Shown here piece after piece: positions 1 through 8,637 of a DNA stretch of 64,000 bases; the stretch's first letter is position 1, and each line of letters begins with the position of its first letter. The notes under the pieces were generated by a model, which was given only the letters and a program-made list of their open reading frames with translations, was not told where the DNA came from and did not search any database. A program made the translations under genes and the position numbers. Source of the DNA: JAWKWA01 sp041397765 (GTDB lineage: Bacteria > Pseudomonadota > Alphaproteobacteria > Rhizobiales > Hyphomicrobiaceae); assembly GCA_041397765.1 (NCBI GenBank), contig JAWKWA010000012.1:1-64000 (forward strand), given 5' to 3'.

Positions 1-1218
1 CAGCAGCGACAACAGGCTGCGGCGGCGCTTCCCGGCCGGCCCGGCGGCGGCCACTTGCTTCGGGCTCGCCGCCGTCTCGGCGATCGCGGCCCCGCCCGCC
101 CCGGCGCCGTGACCCTTGGCGAGCGCCTTCGGCACGACCGGCCGCAGCGGCGTGACCGCGGCACCACCGGCCGCGCCCTTCGGCCGGGCCGGCGTCGCGG
201 CCCCGTCGGCCGCCTCGGCAGGCTTGCGACGGCCCGGCCAGCGCAGCACCAGCGGCGCCTCCGTCGCGATCTTGCGCGTGCGCGCCGTCACGCCGTCCGT
301 GCCGGTCGCCGCCCTCGCCACCGGGGCTGCCGCCCCGCCGGCCGGTCGCGCCATCAGCTCGCGCCGCCATTCGGCGATGCTCTGCGGCCGGCCCTCGATG
401 CGCAGCGCCAGCGCCCGGTCGATGGCCTTGAGGAATTCCGGCCTGTAGGTGCCTTTCGCCGCCGTCACCGCCGACTTCAGGTCGTCGGCCGTCATCCGCG
501 TCGGGGAATCGACCGGCCGCGCTCCCGTCACCGCATGATAGAGCGTCGCGCCGAGAGCATAGATGTCGGTCCACGGCCCCTGCTGCTTGCCCGTCACCGC
601 ATACTGCTCGAAGGGGGAATAGCCCGGCTTCACCAGCGCCGAGACGGTGCGCGAATGCTGCGCCACCTCGCCCCGCGCCGAGCCGAAATCGATCAGCACG
701 GGCGAGCCGTCGGCGCGGATGATGATGTTGTCCGGGGCGATGTCGCGGTGCAGGAAGTCCTGGCCGTGGATGAGCTCCAGGGCATCCAGCAGCGGGCTGA
801 CGATCTGCTCGAGCTCGGCCTGTGTCGGCGGCCTGCCGAGCGCGTCGAACCAGGACTTGAAGCTGCGGCCCTCCTCGAACTGCAGCACCATGTAGCCGGT
901 GTTGTTCTGCCGGAAGTAGCGGTAGACGCGCGCGATGTTCGGATGCTCGAACTTGGCGAGGGTCTTGGCCTCCTCGATGAATCGGTCGAGGCCCCAGCGA
1001 TAATCCTCCTCGTGCGTCGTCGACTTCGAGCGCACCATCAGCGTGCTCTCGCGGGCGGCGAAATCGCTCGGGAAATATTCCTTGATGGCGACGCCGCGGC
1101 TCAAGGAGAGCTCCTCGGCGAAATAGGTGATGCCGAATCCGCCCGCGCCGAGCACGCGCCTCACCCGGTAGTCACCGGCGAGAACGGTTCCGTTCGGCAG
1201 CGCAAGCAGATTGTCCAT
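1..1218 (-). CDS. Serine/threonine protein kinase (C-terminus beyond window)
   Basis: Phosphorylates Ser/Thr on partner proteins; here most likely the FHA proteins encoded divergently next door. The frame is open from an ATG at 1218 to the window edge, giving 406 codons. A Hanks-type kinase domain fills residues 15 to about 290: glycine loop LGAGGFGITY (23-32), catalytic lysine in VAIKE (K46), catalytic loop HRDIAPDN (157-164) and IDFGS (176-180). Aspartate and asparagine of the catalytic loop are intact, so activity is expected. After the kinase domain comes an Ala/Pro/Arg-rich, probably disordered linker running off the edge; any membrane or sensor domain lies outside. Kinase identity is firm; substrates are inferred from neighbours. 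Confidence 0.93.
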   Translation of the reverse strand, partial: MDNLLALPNGTVLAGDYRVRRVLGAGGFGITYFAEELSLSRGVAIKEYFPSDFAARESTLMVRSKSTTHEEDYRWGLDRFIEEAKTLAKFEHPNIARVYRYFRQNNTGYMVLQFEEGRSFKSWFDALGRPPTQAELEQIVSPLLDALELIHGQDFLHRDIAPDNIIIRADGSPVLIDFGSARGEVAQHSRTVSALVKPGYSPFEQYAVTGKQQGPWTDIYALGATLYHAVTGARPVDSPTRMTADDLKSAVTAAKGTYRPEFLKAIDRALALRIEGRPQSIAEWRRELMARPAGGAAAPVARAATGTDGVTARTRKIATEAPLVLRWPGRRKPAEAADGAATPARPKGAAGGAAVTPLRPVVPKALAKGHGAGAGGAAIAETAASPKQVAAAGPAGKRRRSLLSLL

Positions 1219-1466
1219 GGCTCTGGTCGATCGTTTCGGCTGGCCGCTCATCGACGCTCGATCCCCCTCCCGATGGAGCCGTCCCCGCGCCGTTCTGGCA
1301 TGTGCGCGGAAATCGGACCCGGGCATGTCTTGCAGGAGGATTTGGCCGAACTGTGAACGCGCGTTCAGCTTGTGGACGCCCCGTCTCCTCGCCGTGCGCC
1401 ACATCCGGCGCCCTTGATACCCCACCGGGCGCGCCAAGAGGAATCGTTCCCCGATTGATCCTAGAT

Positions 1467-1575
1467 CCTGATCGGGGGAGATGCGAGCGTTCAAGCGCGC
1501 ATCGAAACCCGTCAATCAGTCTCTCGAGAACGAAGGCCTTGCCTGATCGGGGGAGATGCGAGCGTGCCGGCTCGC
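1467..1575. repeat. Repeat A, two degenerate copies
   Basis: The copy at 1467-1519 opens with CCTGATCGGGGGAGATGC and ends with GTCAATCAG, matching the outer CTGAT/ATCAG arms of the family. The second copy at 1542 keeps only the left half before diverging near 1575. Both are more diverged than the copies at 2.6 and 59.8 kb. See the 59.8 kb array for the full structure. Confidence 0.75.
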
Positions 1576-1590
1576 ACGGCTCTCGACCAC

Positions 1591-1613
1591 GTAGGGGCGA
1601 CCGGCGGTCGCCC
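1591..1613. repeat. Repeat C, single arm
   Basis: GTAGGGGCGACC followed by GGCGGTCGCCC. It differs at one position from the left arm of the long inverted repeat at 54061-54180. It is itself a short palindrome (GGGCGACC against GGTCGCCC). This is a solo copy next to repeat A. Confidence 0.6.
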
Positions 1614-1724
1614 GTCGGCCCGTCTTGCTCCTGGCCCGCCCGTTTGCCCGTCACCGCCCCTTGCGATCAGATTTCCCCCTCGGCCCGATTGCTGAGCGCC
1701 CGCTTCCGCGATTATCTTCCCGCC

Positions 1725-2599
1725 ATGCTGACCACCCCGCTCCGCCGGCTTCGGCCCGGCTCGCTCCTGCTCCTTGCCGCGCTGCTGACCCTCGAGGCGC
1801 CGCAGGCGCCGGGGCAACCCGGATTGCCGCGGAGCCGACCCGTCCTGGCCAGTCCGCATCCCTTCGCCTCGCTCAGACGACAACGGAGCCGGCGGTCGAA
1901 AATTCATCGCCCGCGACGCTGCCCGAGCCCGCGACCGATCCCCTTCCCGATCTCGCCACCGAGACGACGCGCGCGCCCTCCCTCGATCCGATGCGCCCGG
2001 TCGGCCGCCTGATCGACTGGCTGCAGGAGAGCTATCGCCGCGAGCCTGCCCTGATCGCCGCCCTTCTCGCCCTCGTGCTCGGCCTGCCGATCGTCAGCAT
2101 CGCGGCCCTGCTCGTCGTGACACTGCGTCGTCCACGCGCGCCCCGACCGGCGGAAAGCTCCTGGCGCGACGCCCTCAAAGCCGCCGAGGCGGGAACCCGC
2201 GTCTCGACCTCGATCGCCAGATCGACGGCGAGCGGGCCCGCCGCTCCGAGCACCGGCCGGACCGCCAAGGCCTCGCCCGAGCCGATCCGGTGGAGCTCGG
2301 TCGCCTCCTTCGAGATGCTCGACGGCTCCGCCACAGCTTTGCCCCTTCAGGGCACCATGGTGCGGATCGGTCGCCACGAGGAGAACGACATCCGCTTGGC
2401 CAGCAAGACGGTCCACCGCTACCATGCGGTCGTGCATGTCACGCCCGAGCGCGACTACGTCCTGACCGACCTGTCGGGCAGCGGCGGCAATGGCATCATC
2501 GTCAACGGCGCGCGGGTCGAGCAGGCCCAGTTGCGGCCCGGTGACGTCGTGGAGGTCGGAGAGGTGCGGTTGCGGTTCCAACTCGCGGCGCGTCATTAG
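1725..2599 (+). CDS. FHA-domain protein with one membrane segment (likely frameshifted N-terminus)
   Basis: Phosphothreonine-recognition protein, probably a substrate or adaptor of the divergent kinase. The C-terminal FHA domain (about 2330-2590) has the GRHEEND, HRYHAVVH and NGIIVNG landmarks that bind phosphothreonine. A hydrophobic segment of about 23 residues lies at 2046-2123, so the FHA domain should be cytoplasmic. The body reads in the frame that ends at 2599. A convincing signal-peptide-like start (ATG 1725, MLTTPLRRLRPGSLLLLAAL) is in another frame, so a one-base shift around 1810-1870 is likely. The body frame alone would start at 1625 or at ATG 1991. FHA identity is firm; the N-terminus is not. 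Confidence 0.72.
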
Positions 2600-2601
2600 A
2601 G

Positions 2602-2724
2602 CCTGATCGGTCGAGATGCGCGCGCCCGCGCGAGCATCGAGAGCGTGAATCAGTCTCTTGAGCAAGAATGAGCCTGATCGGTCGAGATGCGCGCGTCCGC
2701 GCGAGCATCGAGAGCGTGAATCAG
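2602..2724. repeat. Repeat A, two tandem copies
   Basis: Copies at 2602-2653 and 2673-2724, period 71, separated by a spacer resembling the CTCTTGAA...GAG spacer at 59.8 kb. They begin three bases after the stop codon of the first FHA gene and lie between the two FHA genes. Arms are GATGCGCGCG and CGCGAGCATC. They could act as a processing or attenuation hairpin inside the operon. Confidence 0.9.
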
Positions 2725-2882
2725 GGTCCGAGACCAGGGAACAAGCGCCGGCACGGGCGCCCCGGTCGGACCTGCGTGACGGCTCGGCCGATCGGTGACG
2801 AGGCGGCGGTCCCGTGCCATGAACGAAAGGCGGCAGCGTCCGCATGCTGCCCGCGCGAGAGGGACGAGAGAAGGAGAACGAC

Positions 2883-3650
2883 ATGTCGGGCGATGACGAG
2901 GGCAGGCAAGGCGCGGGAAGGGCGGCAAAGGCTGCCGAAAGCGCGAGCGACCCCTTGAAGGACGGCCTGAAGGCGGTGGCGGGCGAGGGCGGACGGTCGG
3001 CCCAGCCGGTCGATCCCGAGCGGACGGCCATCATCAATCGCGGTGCCGCCGCCGGCCAGGGCAAGGACCCCGGCCGCCTCGGCGTGCTGCAGGATGCGCT
3101 GAAGGCGGTCGAGGCCGCGCTCGGCACCACTCCGACGAAATCGGCGGCCGGCGGCTCTGCCAAGCCCGCCACAGAGGTTCCGCCGACCCTTGCCATCCGC
3201 ACGGGCGAGCGCGCATCGAGGATGGAGCACGTGAAGACCCAGATCGTTCGCGGCCAGCAGAAGCCGAGCCGCACCGACTTTCACCAGGAACCGGTCGTCG
3301 CCTGGCTCGTCGTCATCGGCGGCCCCGGCCTCGGCGCCTTCCGGCCGGTATTCGAGGGCAACAACACCATCGGCCGCTCGGCCGGCCAGCGTATCCCGAT
3401 CAATTTCGGCGACGACACCATATCGGGCGAGGAACAGGCCTATCTGCGCTACGACTCGGCCGACCGCCAGTTCCTGTTCGTGCCGAACCTCGCCAAGACC
3501 AATGTCGTTCACGTCAATGACCTGAAGCCCACCTCCGCCGTCAGGCTTTCCGCCATGGATGTCATCACCATCGGAAAGACGCAGCTCGTCTTCGTGCCGT
3601 TCTGCGGACCGGAGTTCGATTGGTCGGAGCTTGCCGATCTCGAAGGATGA
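2883..3650 (+). CDS. FHA-domain protein 2
   Basis: Soluble protein of 255 residues. The first 120 or so are charged and Ala/Gly/Lys-rich, probably disordered, and contain Ser/Thr that could be phosphorylated. The C-terminal half is an FHA fold: GNNTIGRSAGQ, then GDDTISGEEQAYLRYD, then a conserved-looking end PFCGPEFDWSEL. The second loop has SGEEQ where classic FHA domains have SxxH, so phosphopeptide binding may be altered. The ATG at 2883 is preceded by GAAGGAG at good spacing and is preferred over the ATG at 2844. The stop overlaps the start of the PP2C gene (ATGA), so the two are translationally coupled. Confidence 0.85.
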   Translation: MSGDDEGRQGAGRAAKAAESASDPLKDGLKAVAGEGGRSAQPVDPERTAIINRGAAAGQGKDPGRLGVLQDALKAVEAALGTTPTKSAAGGSAKPATEVPPTLAIRTGERASRMEHVKTQIVRGQQKPSRTDFHQEPVVAWLVVIGGPGLGAFRPVFEGNNTIGRSAGQRIPINFGDDTISGEEQAYLRYDSADRQFLFVPNLAKTNVVHVNDLKPTSAVRLSAMDVITIGKTQLVFVPFCGPEFDWSELADLEG

Positions 3651-4459
3651 TAGCGCGCTACCAGCACGCGACGAGGGCGATCACCGGGACGCGGGACCGG
3701 CAGGAGGACGCATGCGCCTTCGCCTTTCCCGATGCCCGGGCGCTCTATTTCACCGCGAGCGGCCGTGTCACCGGCACGGGCGAGTTGCTCGCCGTGCTCG
3801 CCGACGGCATGGGTGGCCATGTCGCCGGGGCCGAGGCGAGCCGCACCGCCTGCGCGACCTTCATCGAGAGCTACGCCCAGAGCGAGGGCCTGACGCGCGA
3901 CCGCTTCGAGGCCGCTCTGACTGCCGCCAACGCTGCGATCGCCGAGCGCATCGCTCATGACCACAACCTCGAGGGCATGGGATCGACGCTGGTCGCCGCC
4001 GCCTTTGGCGATGAGGGCCTCCGCTGGGTGAGCGTCGGCGACAGCCCGCTCTTCCTGTTCCGTCAGCGCCGGCTCTACCAGCTGAACGAGGACCATTCGC
4101 TGGCCCCCGTGCTCGATCGCCTGGCCGCCGAGGGCGAGATCGAGGCGGAGGCGGCGCGCCGCCATCCGCGCCGGCATTTCCTGCGTTCGGCCCTGACCGG
4201 CGCCGAGATCGAGCTCGTCGATCTGCGCGATCGGCTTCTGCCGCTGGAGCCCGACGACTGGGTGGTGCTGGCGAGCGATGGGATCGAGACGCTCTCCCAT
4301 GCCGAGATCGCCGACATCGCCGACCGCCATTGCCGCTCAGACGTCGACACGCTCGTCTCGGCGCTGATCGAGGCGGTCGAGCGCGCCGACGATCCCCGTC
4401 AGGACAATACGACGATCATGGCGGTGCGGCCCTGCTTCGCCGAGACCCCGGTCGCCTGA
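3647..4459 (+). CDS. PP2C-family serine/threonine phosphatase
   Basis: Metal-dependent protein phosphatase that should reverse the action of the kinase in this locus. It has 270 residues, close to the usual single-domain PP2C length. Motifs in order: GTRDRQED (14-21), LADGMGGH (51-58) with metal-binding Asp53, GMGSTLVAA, VGDSPLFLF, LASDGIE and RQDNTTIM near the end. No membrane segment or extra domain is seen. Its ATG overlaps the FHA2 stop. Kinase, two FHA proteins and phosphatase make a complete phospho-switch of the kind found with type VI secretion, but no secretion genes are visible here. Confidence 0.93.
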   Translation: MIARYQHATRAITGTRDRQEDACAFAFPDARALYFTASGRVTGTGELLAVLADGMGGHVAGAEASRTACATFIESYAQSEGLTRDRFEAALTAANAAIAERIAHDHNLEGMGSTLVAAAFGDEGLRWVSVGDSPLFLFRQRRLYQLNEDHSLAPVLDRLAAEGEIEAEAARRHPRRHFLRSALTGAEIELVDLRDRLLPLEPDDWVVLASDGIETLSHAEIADIADRHCRSDVDTLVSALIEAVERADDPRQDNTTIMAVRPCFAETPVA

Positions 4460-4629
4460 CCGCCACCGGACCGATCTCGACGAACGCATGAGTTTCGACT
4501 CGCGATCCCATGGGATGCGCGCCGGTATTTCCCTTATCTGCGCGCGGCCGCCCCACCAGCCCCGCGCGCGCACCACCTCGCGAAAGTCAGAACTTCCGCT
4601 CGCTGGCATCACAACTCACCACTCACAAC

Positions 4630-5433
4630 TTACCCCCCAACGACCGCCTGCAACTGCTTGCGGATCGCCTCGTTCCCCGCGACGACCGAGCCCGTGCCGA
4701 AAATCTCCTGGCCACCCTGGCAATCGGAGACGAAGCCGCCGGCCTCGCGCACCATCAGCATGCCCGCCGCCATGTCCCACGGCGCGAGCCCCCGCTCCCA
4801 GAAGCCATCGAACCGGCCGGCCGCGACATAGCAAAGATCGAGGGCGGCCGCGCCATAGCGCCTGACGCCGGCGACCTCTTTCATCACTTTCTCCAGCTCG
4901 CCGAGAAACGCCCTGTGACCGCTGTCGCCGCGGTTGGGAATGCCGGTGGCGATGACGCAATCGGCGAGCGTGCGCCGCGCCGCGACGCGCATCCGCCGGT
5001 CGTTGAGGAAGGCGCCCTTGCCCTTCTCGGCGGTGTAGAGCTCGTTCATGATCGGGTTGTAGACGAGCCCGGCGATCATCTGGCCGTCGCGCTCGAGGCC
5101 GATCGAAATGGCGAAGACCGGCAGGCTGTGCAGGAAGTTGGTGGTGCCGTCGAGCGGATCGACGATCCAGCGGTGGCTCTTGTCCGAGCCCGCCACCTCG
5201 CCACGCTCCTCCATCAGGAAGCCGTAGCCCGGCCGCGCCTTGGTCAGCTCCTCGAAGAGGATCTGCTCGGCCCGCATGTCGGCCGCGCTGACGAAATTGG
5301 CCGGCCCCTTGATCGAGACCTGGAGCTGCTCGACCTCGCCGAAGTCGCGCGCAAGCTGCCGTCCGGCCTTGCGGGCCGCTTGCGTCATCACGTTCATGAG
5401 GGCTGAGGCGGGCATCGGGGCATCCTTCGGCAT
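4630..5433 (-). CDS. suhB: Inositol monophosphatase family protein
   Basis: Mg-dependent, Li-sensitive phosphatase family that hydrolyses inositol-1-phosphate or related sugar phosphates. SuhB members also act in rRNA antitermination. At 267 residues it is full length. Metal-site motifs are intact: MEERGE (Glu76), WIVDPLDGTTNF (Asp92, Asp95) and APWDMAAG near the C-terminus. The start at 5433 gives the usual N-terminus; ATGs a few codons in are alternatives. The stop is followed within 20 bases by CTCACCA-type low-complexity repeats. It faces the PP2C gene tail to tail. The exact substrate cannot be read from sequence. Confidence 0.93.
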   Translation of the reverse strand: MPKDAPMPASALMNVMTQAARKAGRQLARDFGEVEQLQVSIKGPANFVSAADMRAEQILFEELTKARPGYGFLMEERGEVAGSDKSHRWIVDPLDGTTNFLHSLPVFAISIGLERDGQMIAGLVYNPIMNELYTAEKGKGAFLNDRRMRVAARRTLADCVIATGIPNRGDSGHRAFLGELEKVMKEVAGVRRYGAAALDLCYVAAGRFDGFWERGLAPWDMAAGMLMVREAGGFVSDCQGGQEIFGTGSVVAGNEAIRKQLQAVVGG

Positions 5434-5598
5434 GGTGCGGGTGAGGGGGCCCGTGCTGATGAACCCGTCGGCGCACCGCCGTCAAGGGAGGATGGGCTCC
5501 AGGCACGGCGATCGACGCCGATGCGAGCAGCCGGATGGCGGCGTGCCCGCCTCGCCACGTCGACGCCGGACGCGTGCCGACGGCGACGCCGCGAGGGC

Positions 5599-5826
5599 TC
5601 AGTCCGCGAGCATGAGGAAGGTGCCCGCGACGATGAGTGCGGCAGCGGCCACACCGATCACGCGCATCATCATGCGATCGGCGGCGTCGGCATTCTGATG
5701 CGCCCCGACCAGGCCCTCGGCGGGGTCCTCGTCGACATGGTGAGCCATCTCGCGGAGCCGGTCGCGAGCGTGGATGCGCTCGAACTGGCGGATCGATTGG
5801 TTGTCCTGGTACATGGGAAAAATCAT
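5599..5826 (-). CDS. Small single-pass membrane protein
   Basis: A 75-residue protein I do not recognise. The first 50 residues are charged and probably helical; the last 25 form a hydrophobic segment (VIGVAAAALIVAGTFLML), so this is likely a C-tail-anchored membrane protein. It ends two residues after the hydrophobic stretch. It lies between livH and suhB on the same strand with its own short upstream gap. Codon use resembles the neighbours, and the clean split into charged and hydrophobic parts argues that it is real. Function unknown. Confidence 0.6.
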   Translation of the reverse strand: MIFPMYQDNQSIRQFERIHARDRLREMAHHVDEDPAEGLVGAHQNADAADRMMMRVIGVAAAALIVAGTFLMLAD

Positions 5827-5874
5827 GCCGGATCGGCATTAAGGTCCCGTTGCCACCCGCCGCCGGCCCTCGGT

Positions 5875-6798
5875 TCAGGCGTGATCGACGCGCCGTGCCC
5901 CGGCAAAGAGCCCGGCGGGAAACAGGATGAGCAACCCCGTCAGCACCACGAACGAGGCGACATCGCGATACTCGGCGCTGACATAGCCCGACCAGAAGGT
6001 CTCGAGCACGCCGAGCATCAGTGCACCGGCGAACGCGCCCCTCACCGAATCGAGCCCCCCGACCACCGCGACGAACAGCGTCTTCAGCCCGATCACCAGA
6101 CCGAAATAGAAGCTCACCGCCCCGTAATAGATGGCAAGCAGTGCGCCCGCCGCCCCCGCGCTCGCCGCCGCCAGGGCGAAGCTCGCGCCGACCACCCGTC
6201 CGACATCGACACCCGCGAGCTCGGCCATCACGGGATCCTGCGACGTCGCCCGCCACACACGCCCGAACGGATGGTGCGAGATGAAGGCGACGATGAGCGC
6301 GCAGAGCCCGATCGCGATCGCAAGCACGATGATCTGGATCGGCGTGACGAGAATAGGAAAGGCATCGCTGCCGCCAATGCGCATCGGCACGTTGAGGATC
6401 GGCTGCAGCCAGAGTTCCCGGCTGCCGTTCTGGATGCGCATCAGCTCCTCGAGCACCAGCGCGAGACCGAGCGTCGCCACCAGCATGGCAAGGCTCGGCT
6501 GGCGGATGAGCGGCCTCACCACCAGTCGCTCGGTGACATGGCCGACCGCCGCCGTCTCGATCACCGCGAAAATGGCGGCGAGCCCGACCGGCAGCACCGT
6601 CGCGTAGGGCATGCGCACCATCAGCCACAGCGAGATGTTGATGACGACGTAGCCCGACCACACCGCGAGCGCGCCGAAGGCGAGGCTGAACCGCCGCGTC
6701 ACGCCGTGCATCAGCACATAGGCTACGGCGACGAGGCTGTAGAAGGCGCTGACCGTCAGCGCGTTCAGGCATTGCTGCAGGAAATAGCCGGTGCTCAT
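5875..6798 (-). CDS. Branched-chain amino acid ABC transporter permease, LivH type
   Basis: Inner-membrane permease of the HAAT family, about 307 residues with eight or more hydrophobic segments. The family signature is present: GRVWRATSQDPVMAELAGVD, the EAA-like loop that contacts the ATPase, followed by GAAGALLAIYYG and FVAVVGGLDSVRGAFAGAL. The chosen ATG (6798) overlaps the stop of the CGNR gene (ATGA) and gives MSTGYFLQQCLNALT, a normal LivH start. No LivM, LivF, LivG or binding protein is adjacent, so the permease is orphaned or works with subunits encoded elsewhere. Substrate unknown. Confidence 0.9.
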   Translation of the reverse strand: MSTGYFLQQCLNALTVSAFYSLVAVAYVLMHGVTRRFSLAFGALAVWSGYVVINISLWLMVRMPYATVLPVGLAAIFAVIETAAVGHVTERLVVRPLIRQPSLAMLVATLGLALVLEELMRIQNGSRELWLQPILNVPMRIGGSDAFPILVTPIQIIVLAIAIGLCALIVAFISHHPFGRVWRATSQDPVMAELAGVDVGRVVGASFALAAASAGAAGALLAIYYGAVSFYFGLVIGLKTLFVAVVGGLDSVRGAFAGALMLGVLETFWSGYVSAEYRDVASFVVLTGLLILFPAGLFAGARRVDHA

Positions 6799-7478
6799 CG
6801 GACCGGCTTCCGTCTGCCATCCTCGCGGCGCACGGCATGCTTTGCGCGGTCGTAGTGGCCGCGCGCCTTCGCCCGGTTGCCACAGCTCTCCATCGAGCAC
6901 CATCGCCGCGTGCCGCCACGGCTGGTATCGAGGAACAGCCAATTGCAGCCGTCACCGGGGCAGACCTTGACGCGGGCGAGGTCGCCTTGCGAGCCGGCCA
7001 GCTCCACCGCCGACACCGCGACGGGCGCGAGCAGCCGGGCCTCCGCCGCCGAGATGGTGTGCTCGGGACCGGACCCACCGCGCCCTTGCTCGACAGGTCG
7101 CCCTTGCTCGACGGGTCGCGCCTGCCAAAGGAGGCGGTCCCCGGCGAGCGACGGCCGGCCCCCCGCAATGCCGATGGCGAGCCGCTCGTCGAGAATGCCG
7201 AGCGCCGCCGCCTTCTCCGCCTCGCCCCTCGCCTGCGGATTCATCAGCGAACGGATGGCGGAGCGGAGCTGCCGCGCGGCGCCGAGATCGGCCTCGCTGA
7301 CGAAGATGCGATCGCCGTCGCCGATCAGCATTTCCCGGCCGGCCCAGACTGTCAGATCTTCCGGTCGCACCAGGAATTCGCGGACGACTTCGGCCCCCTG
7401 CCACGCCGCCGTATTGACGAAGTCGAGACAGAGCCGGCCGCCATTGATGCGGATGCTGGCGATGGACGGTTCGTGCAT
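6795..7478 (-). CDS. CGNR zinc-finger transcriptional regulator
   Basis: ABATE/CGNR-type putative stress-response regulator of 227 residues. The N-terminal ABATE domain opens with GGRLCLDFVNTAAW. The C-terminal CGNR finger is CPGDGCNWLFLDTSR, then RRWCSMESCGNRAKARGHY, with all four cysteines present. Residues around 125-135 carry a duplicated PVEQGR hexapeptide, a recent small tandem duplication in the linker. The stop overlaps the livH start, so the two are probably co-transcribed and the regulator may control the permease. CGNR proteins are thought to sense small ligands through ABATE; the ligand is unknown. Confidence 0.9.
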   Translation of the reverse strand: MHEPSIASIRINGGRLCLDFVNTAAWQGAEVVREFLVRPEDLTVWAGREMLIGDGDRIFVSEADLGAARQLRSAIRSLMNPQARGEAEKAAALGILDERLAIGIAGGRPSLAGDRLLWQARPVEQGRPVEQGRGGSGPEHTISAAEARLLAPVAVSAVELAGSQGDLARVKVCPGDGCNWLFLDTSRGGTRRWCSMESCGNRAKARGHYDRAKHAVRREDGRRKPVR

Positions 7479-7650
7479 GGGGAGCCTCCCCCGCCATTTC
7501 TAACCAGCTTACCGGTTGAATGCCAGCCCCGCCATCTTCTGTCGCAAGCGGCGCATGCACGCGCCTCTGCCGCACCTCACGCCTTTGTGATACATCGGAT
7601 CTGCCTGCGGTGTCGGCGCGGTCCGGCCCCGCAAGGGGGAGGAATGCCCG

Positions 7651-8637
7651 ATGCCTACCCGCTTCGAATGGCCGACCATCGGCCTCGTGCTGCTCGCCCA
7701 TGTCGTCTGGGCGGGGACCGTCTACGCCGCCGGCGTCCATGGCCTCTGGTACCTGCTGCCGCTCGCCGTACTCGCCGCCGCCCTCCATTCCTCGCTGCAG
7801 CACGAATGCCTGCACGGCCATCCGACAAACGACCGCTATTGGAACGAGGCTTGCGTCTTCCTCTCGCTCGGCCTGTTCTGCCCCTACCGGCGCTTCCGCA
7901 CGCTGCACCTGAAGCATCACGACAACGAGGCGCTGACCGACCCCTACGACGATCCCGAGACCTACTACATGACGCCGAAGGACTGGTCGAAGGCGTCCTG
8001 GCTCTGGCAGCGCATCCGTCTCGTCAACAACACCCAGCTCGGCCGGCTGATCATCGGTCCGGCGCTGTCGATCTGGGGCTTCTGGACCTCCGAGCTGCGC
8101 CTCATGCTGAAGGGCGACACCGAGGTGATGAGCGATTGGCTGCTCTTCCTCGTCGGCGCCGTGCCCGTCATCTGGTGGGTGACATGGATCTCGGGGCTCA
8201 ATCCCCTCCTCTATTTCCTCGCGGTCTGCTACCCGACCATCGCCGTGCTCTCGATCCGCACCTTCATGGAGCATCAGGCCCGCAGCGAGATCGACCAGCG
8301 CACCATCATCAACGAGGATCGCGGCCTGCTTTCGTTGATCTTCCTGAAGAACAATCTCCACCTCGTTCACCACACCTATCCGGCGGTCGCCTGGTACAAG
8401 CTGCCGGGCATGTATCGCGCCGATCGCGAGAGCTATCTGACGCGCAACGGCAACTATCGCGTCGCCAGCTATTGGGAGGTCTTCCGCCGCTATGCGCTCC
8501 GCCGCAAGGAGCCGGTCGAGCATCCGGTGATGGCGACGGGCCTGTGGCGCGGCCGATCTGTCGAGCTGCCCGATGGCTGGACCGCGGCGCCAAGGCCCGA
8601 GGCGGACCGCTCGGGACCGGATCTCGGCCGTGACTGA
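7651..8637 (+). CDS. Membrane fatty acid desaturase
   Basis: Di-iron membrane desaturase or hydroxylase, 328 residues. The histidine boxes are HECLHGH (about 51), HLKHHDN (about 90) and HLVHH (about 246), the eight-histidine arrangement of the family. Four or so hydrophobic segments flank them (LLAHVVWAGTVYAAGV, GLWYLLPLAVLAAALH, LLFLVGAVPVIWWVTW, LLYFLAVCYPTIAVLS). GGGGGAGG lies about 12 bases upstream of ATG 7651. An ATG at 7644 is in another frame. The 3' end overlaps the PhnD-like gene. Likely substrates are membrane acyl chains or a small lipid; not resolved. Confidence 0.92.
   Translation: MPTRFEWPTIGLVLLAHVVWAGTVYAAGVHGLWYLLPLAVLAAALHSSLQHECLHGHPTNDRYWNEACVFLSLGLFCPYRRFRTLHLKHHDNEALTDPYDDPETYYMTPKDWSKASWLWQRIRLVNNTQLGRLIIGPALSIWGFWTSELRLMLKGDTEVMSDWLLFLVGAVPVIWWVTWISGLNPLLYFLAVCYPTIAVLSIRTFMEHQARSEIDQRTIINEDRGLLSLIFLKNNLHLVHHTYPAVAWYKLPGMYRADRESYLTRNGNYRVASYWEVFRRYALRRKEPVEHPVMATGLWRGRSVELPDGWTAAPRPEADRSGPDLGRD

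Larger units (their letters stand above)
1219..1724. other. Divergent intergenic region of the kinase/FHA module
   Basis: About 500 bases separate the kinase start from the first FHA gene. I find no convincing coding sequence; open frames here have no recognisable domain. The stretch holds one near-complete and one half copy of palindromic repeat A (1467-1519, 1542-1575) and a single arm of repeat C (1591-1613). Promoters for both directions should lie here but no clear boxes are visible. Confidence 0.6.

Noticed and set aside
1..4459. Type VI secretion control locus
   Set aside because: Kinase, FHA and PP2C genes fit, but no secretion component is visible within the window, so only the phospho-switch is claimed.
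4616..7168. An 850-codon open frame on the minus strand
   Set aside because: It runs through suhB, a small gene, livH and the CGNR gene in another frame; composition is Arg/Ala/Gly-rich and no domain is visible. It is a GC-rich shadow.
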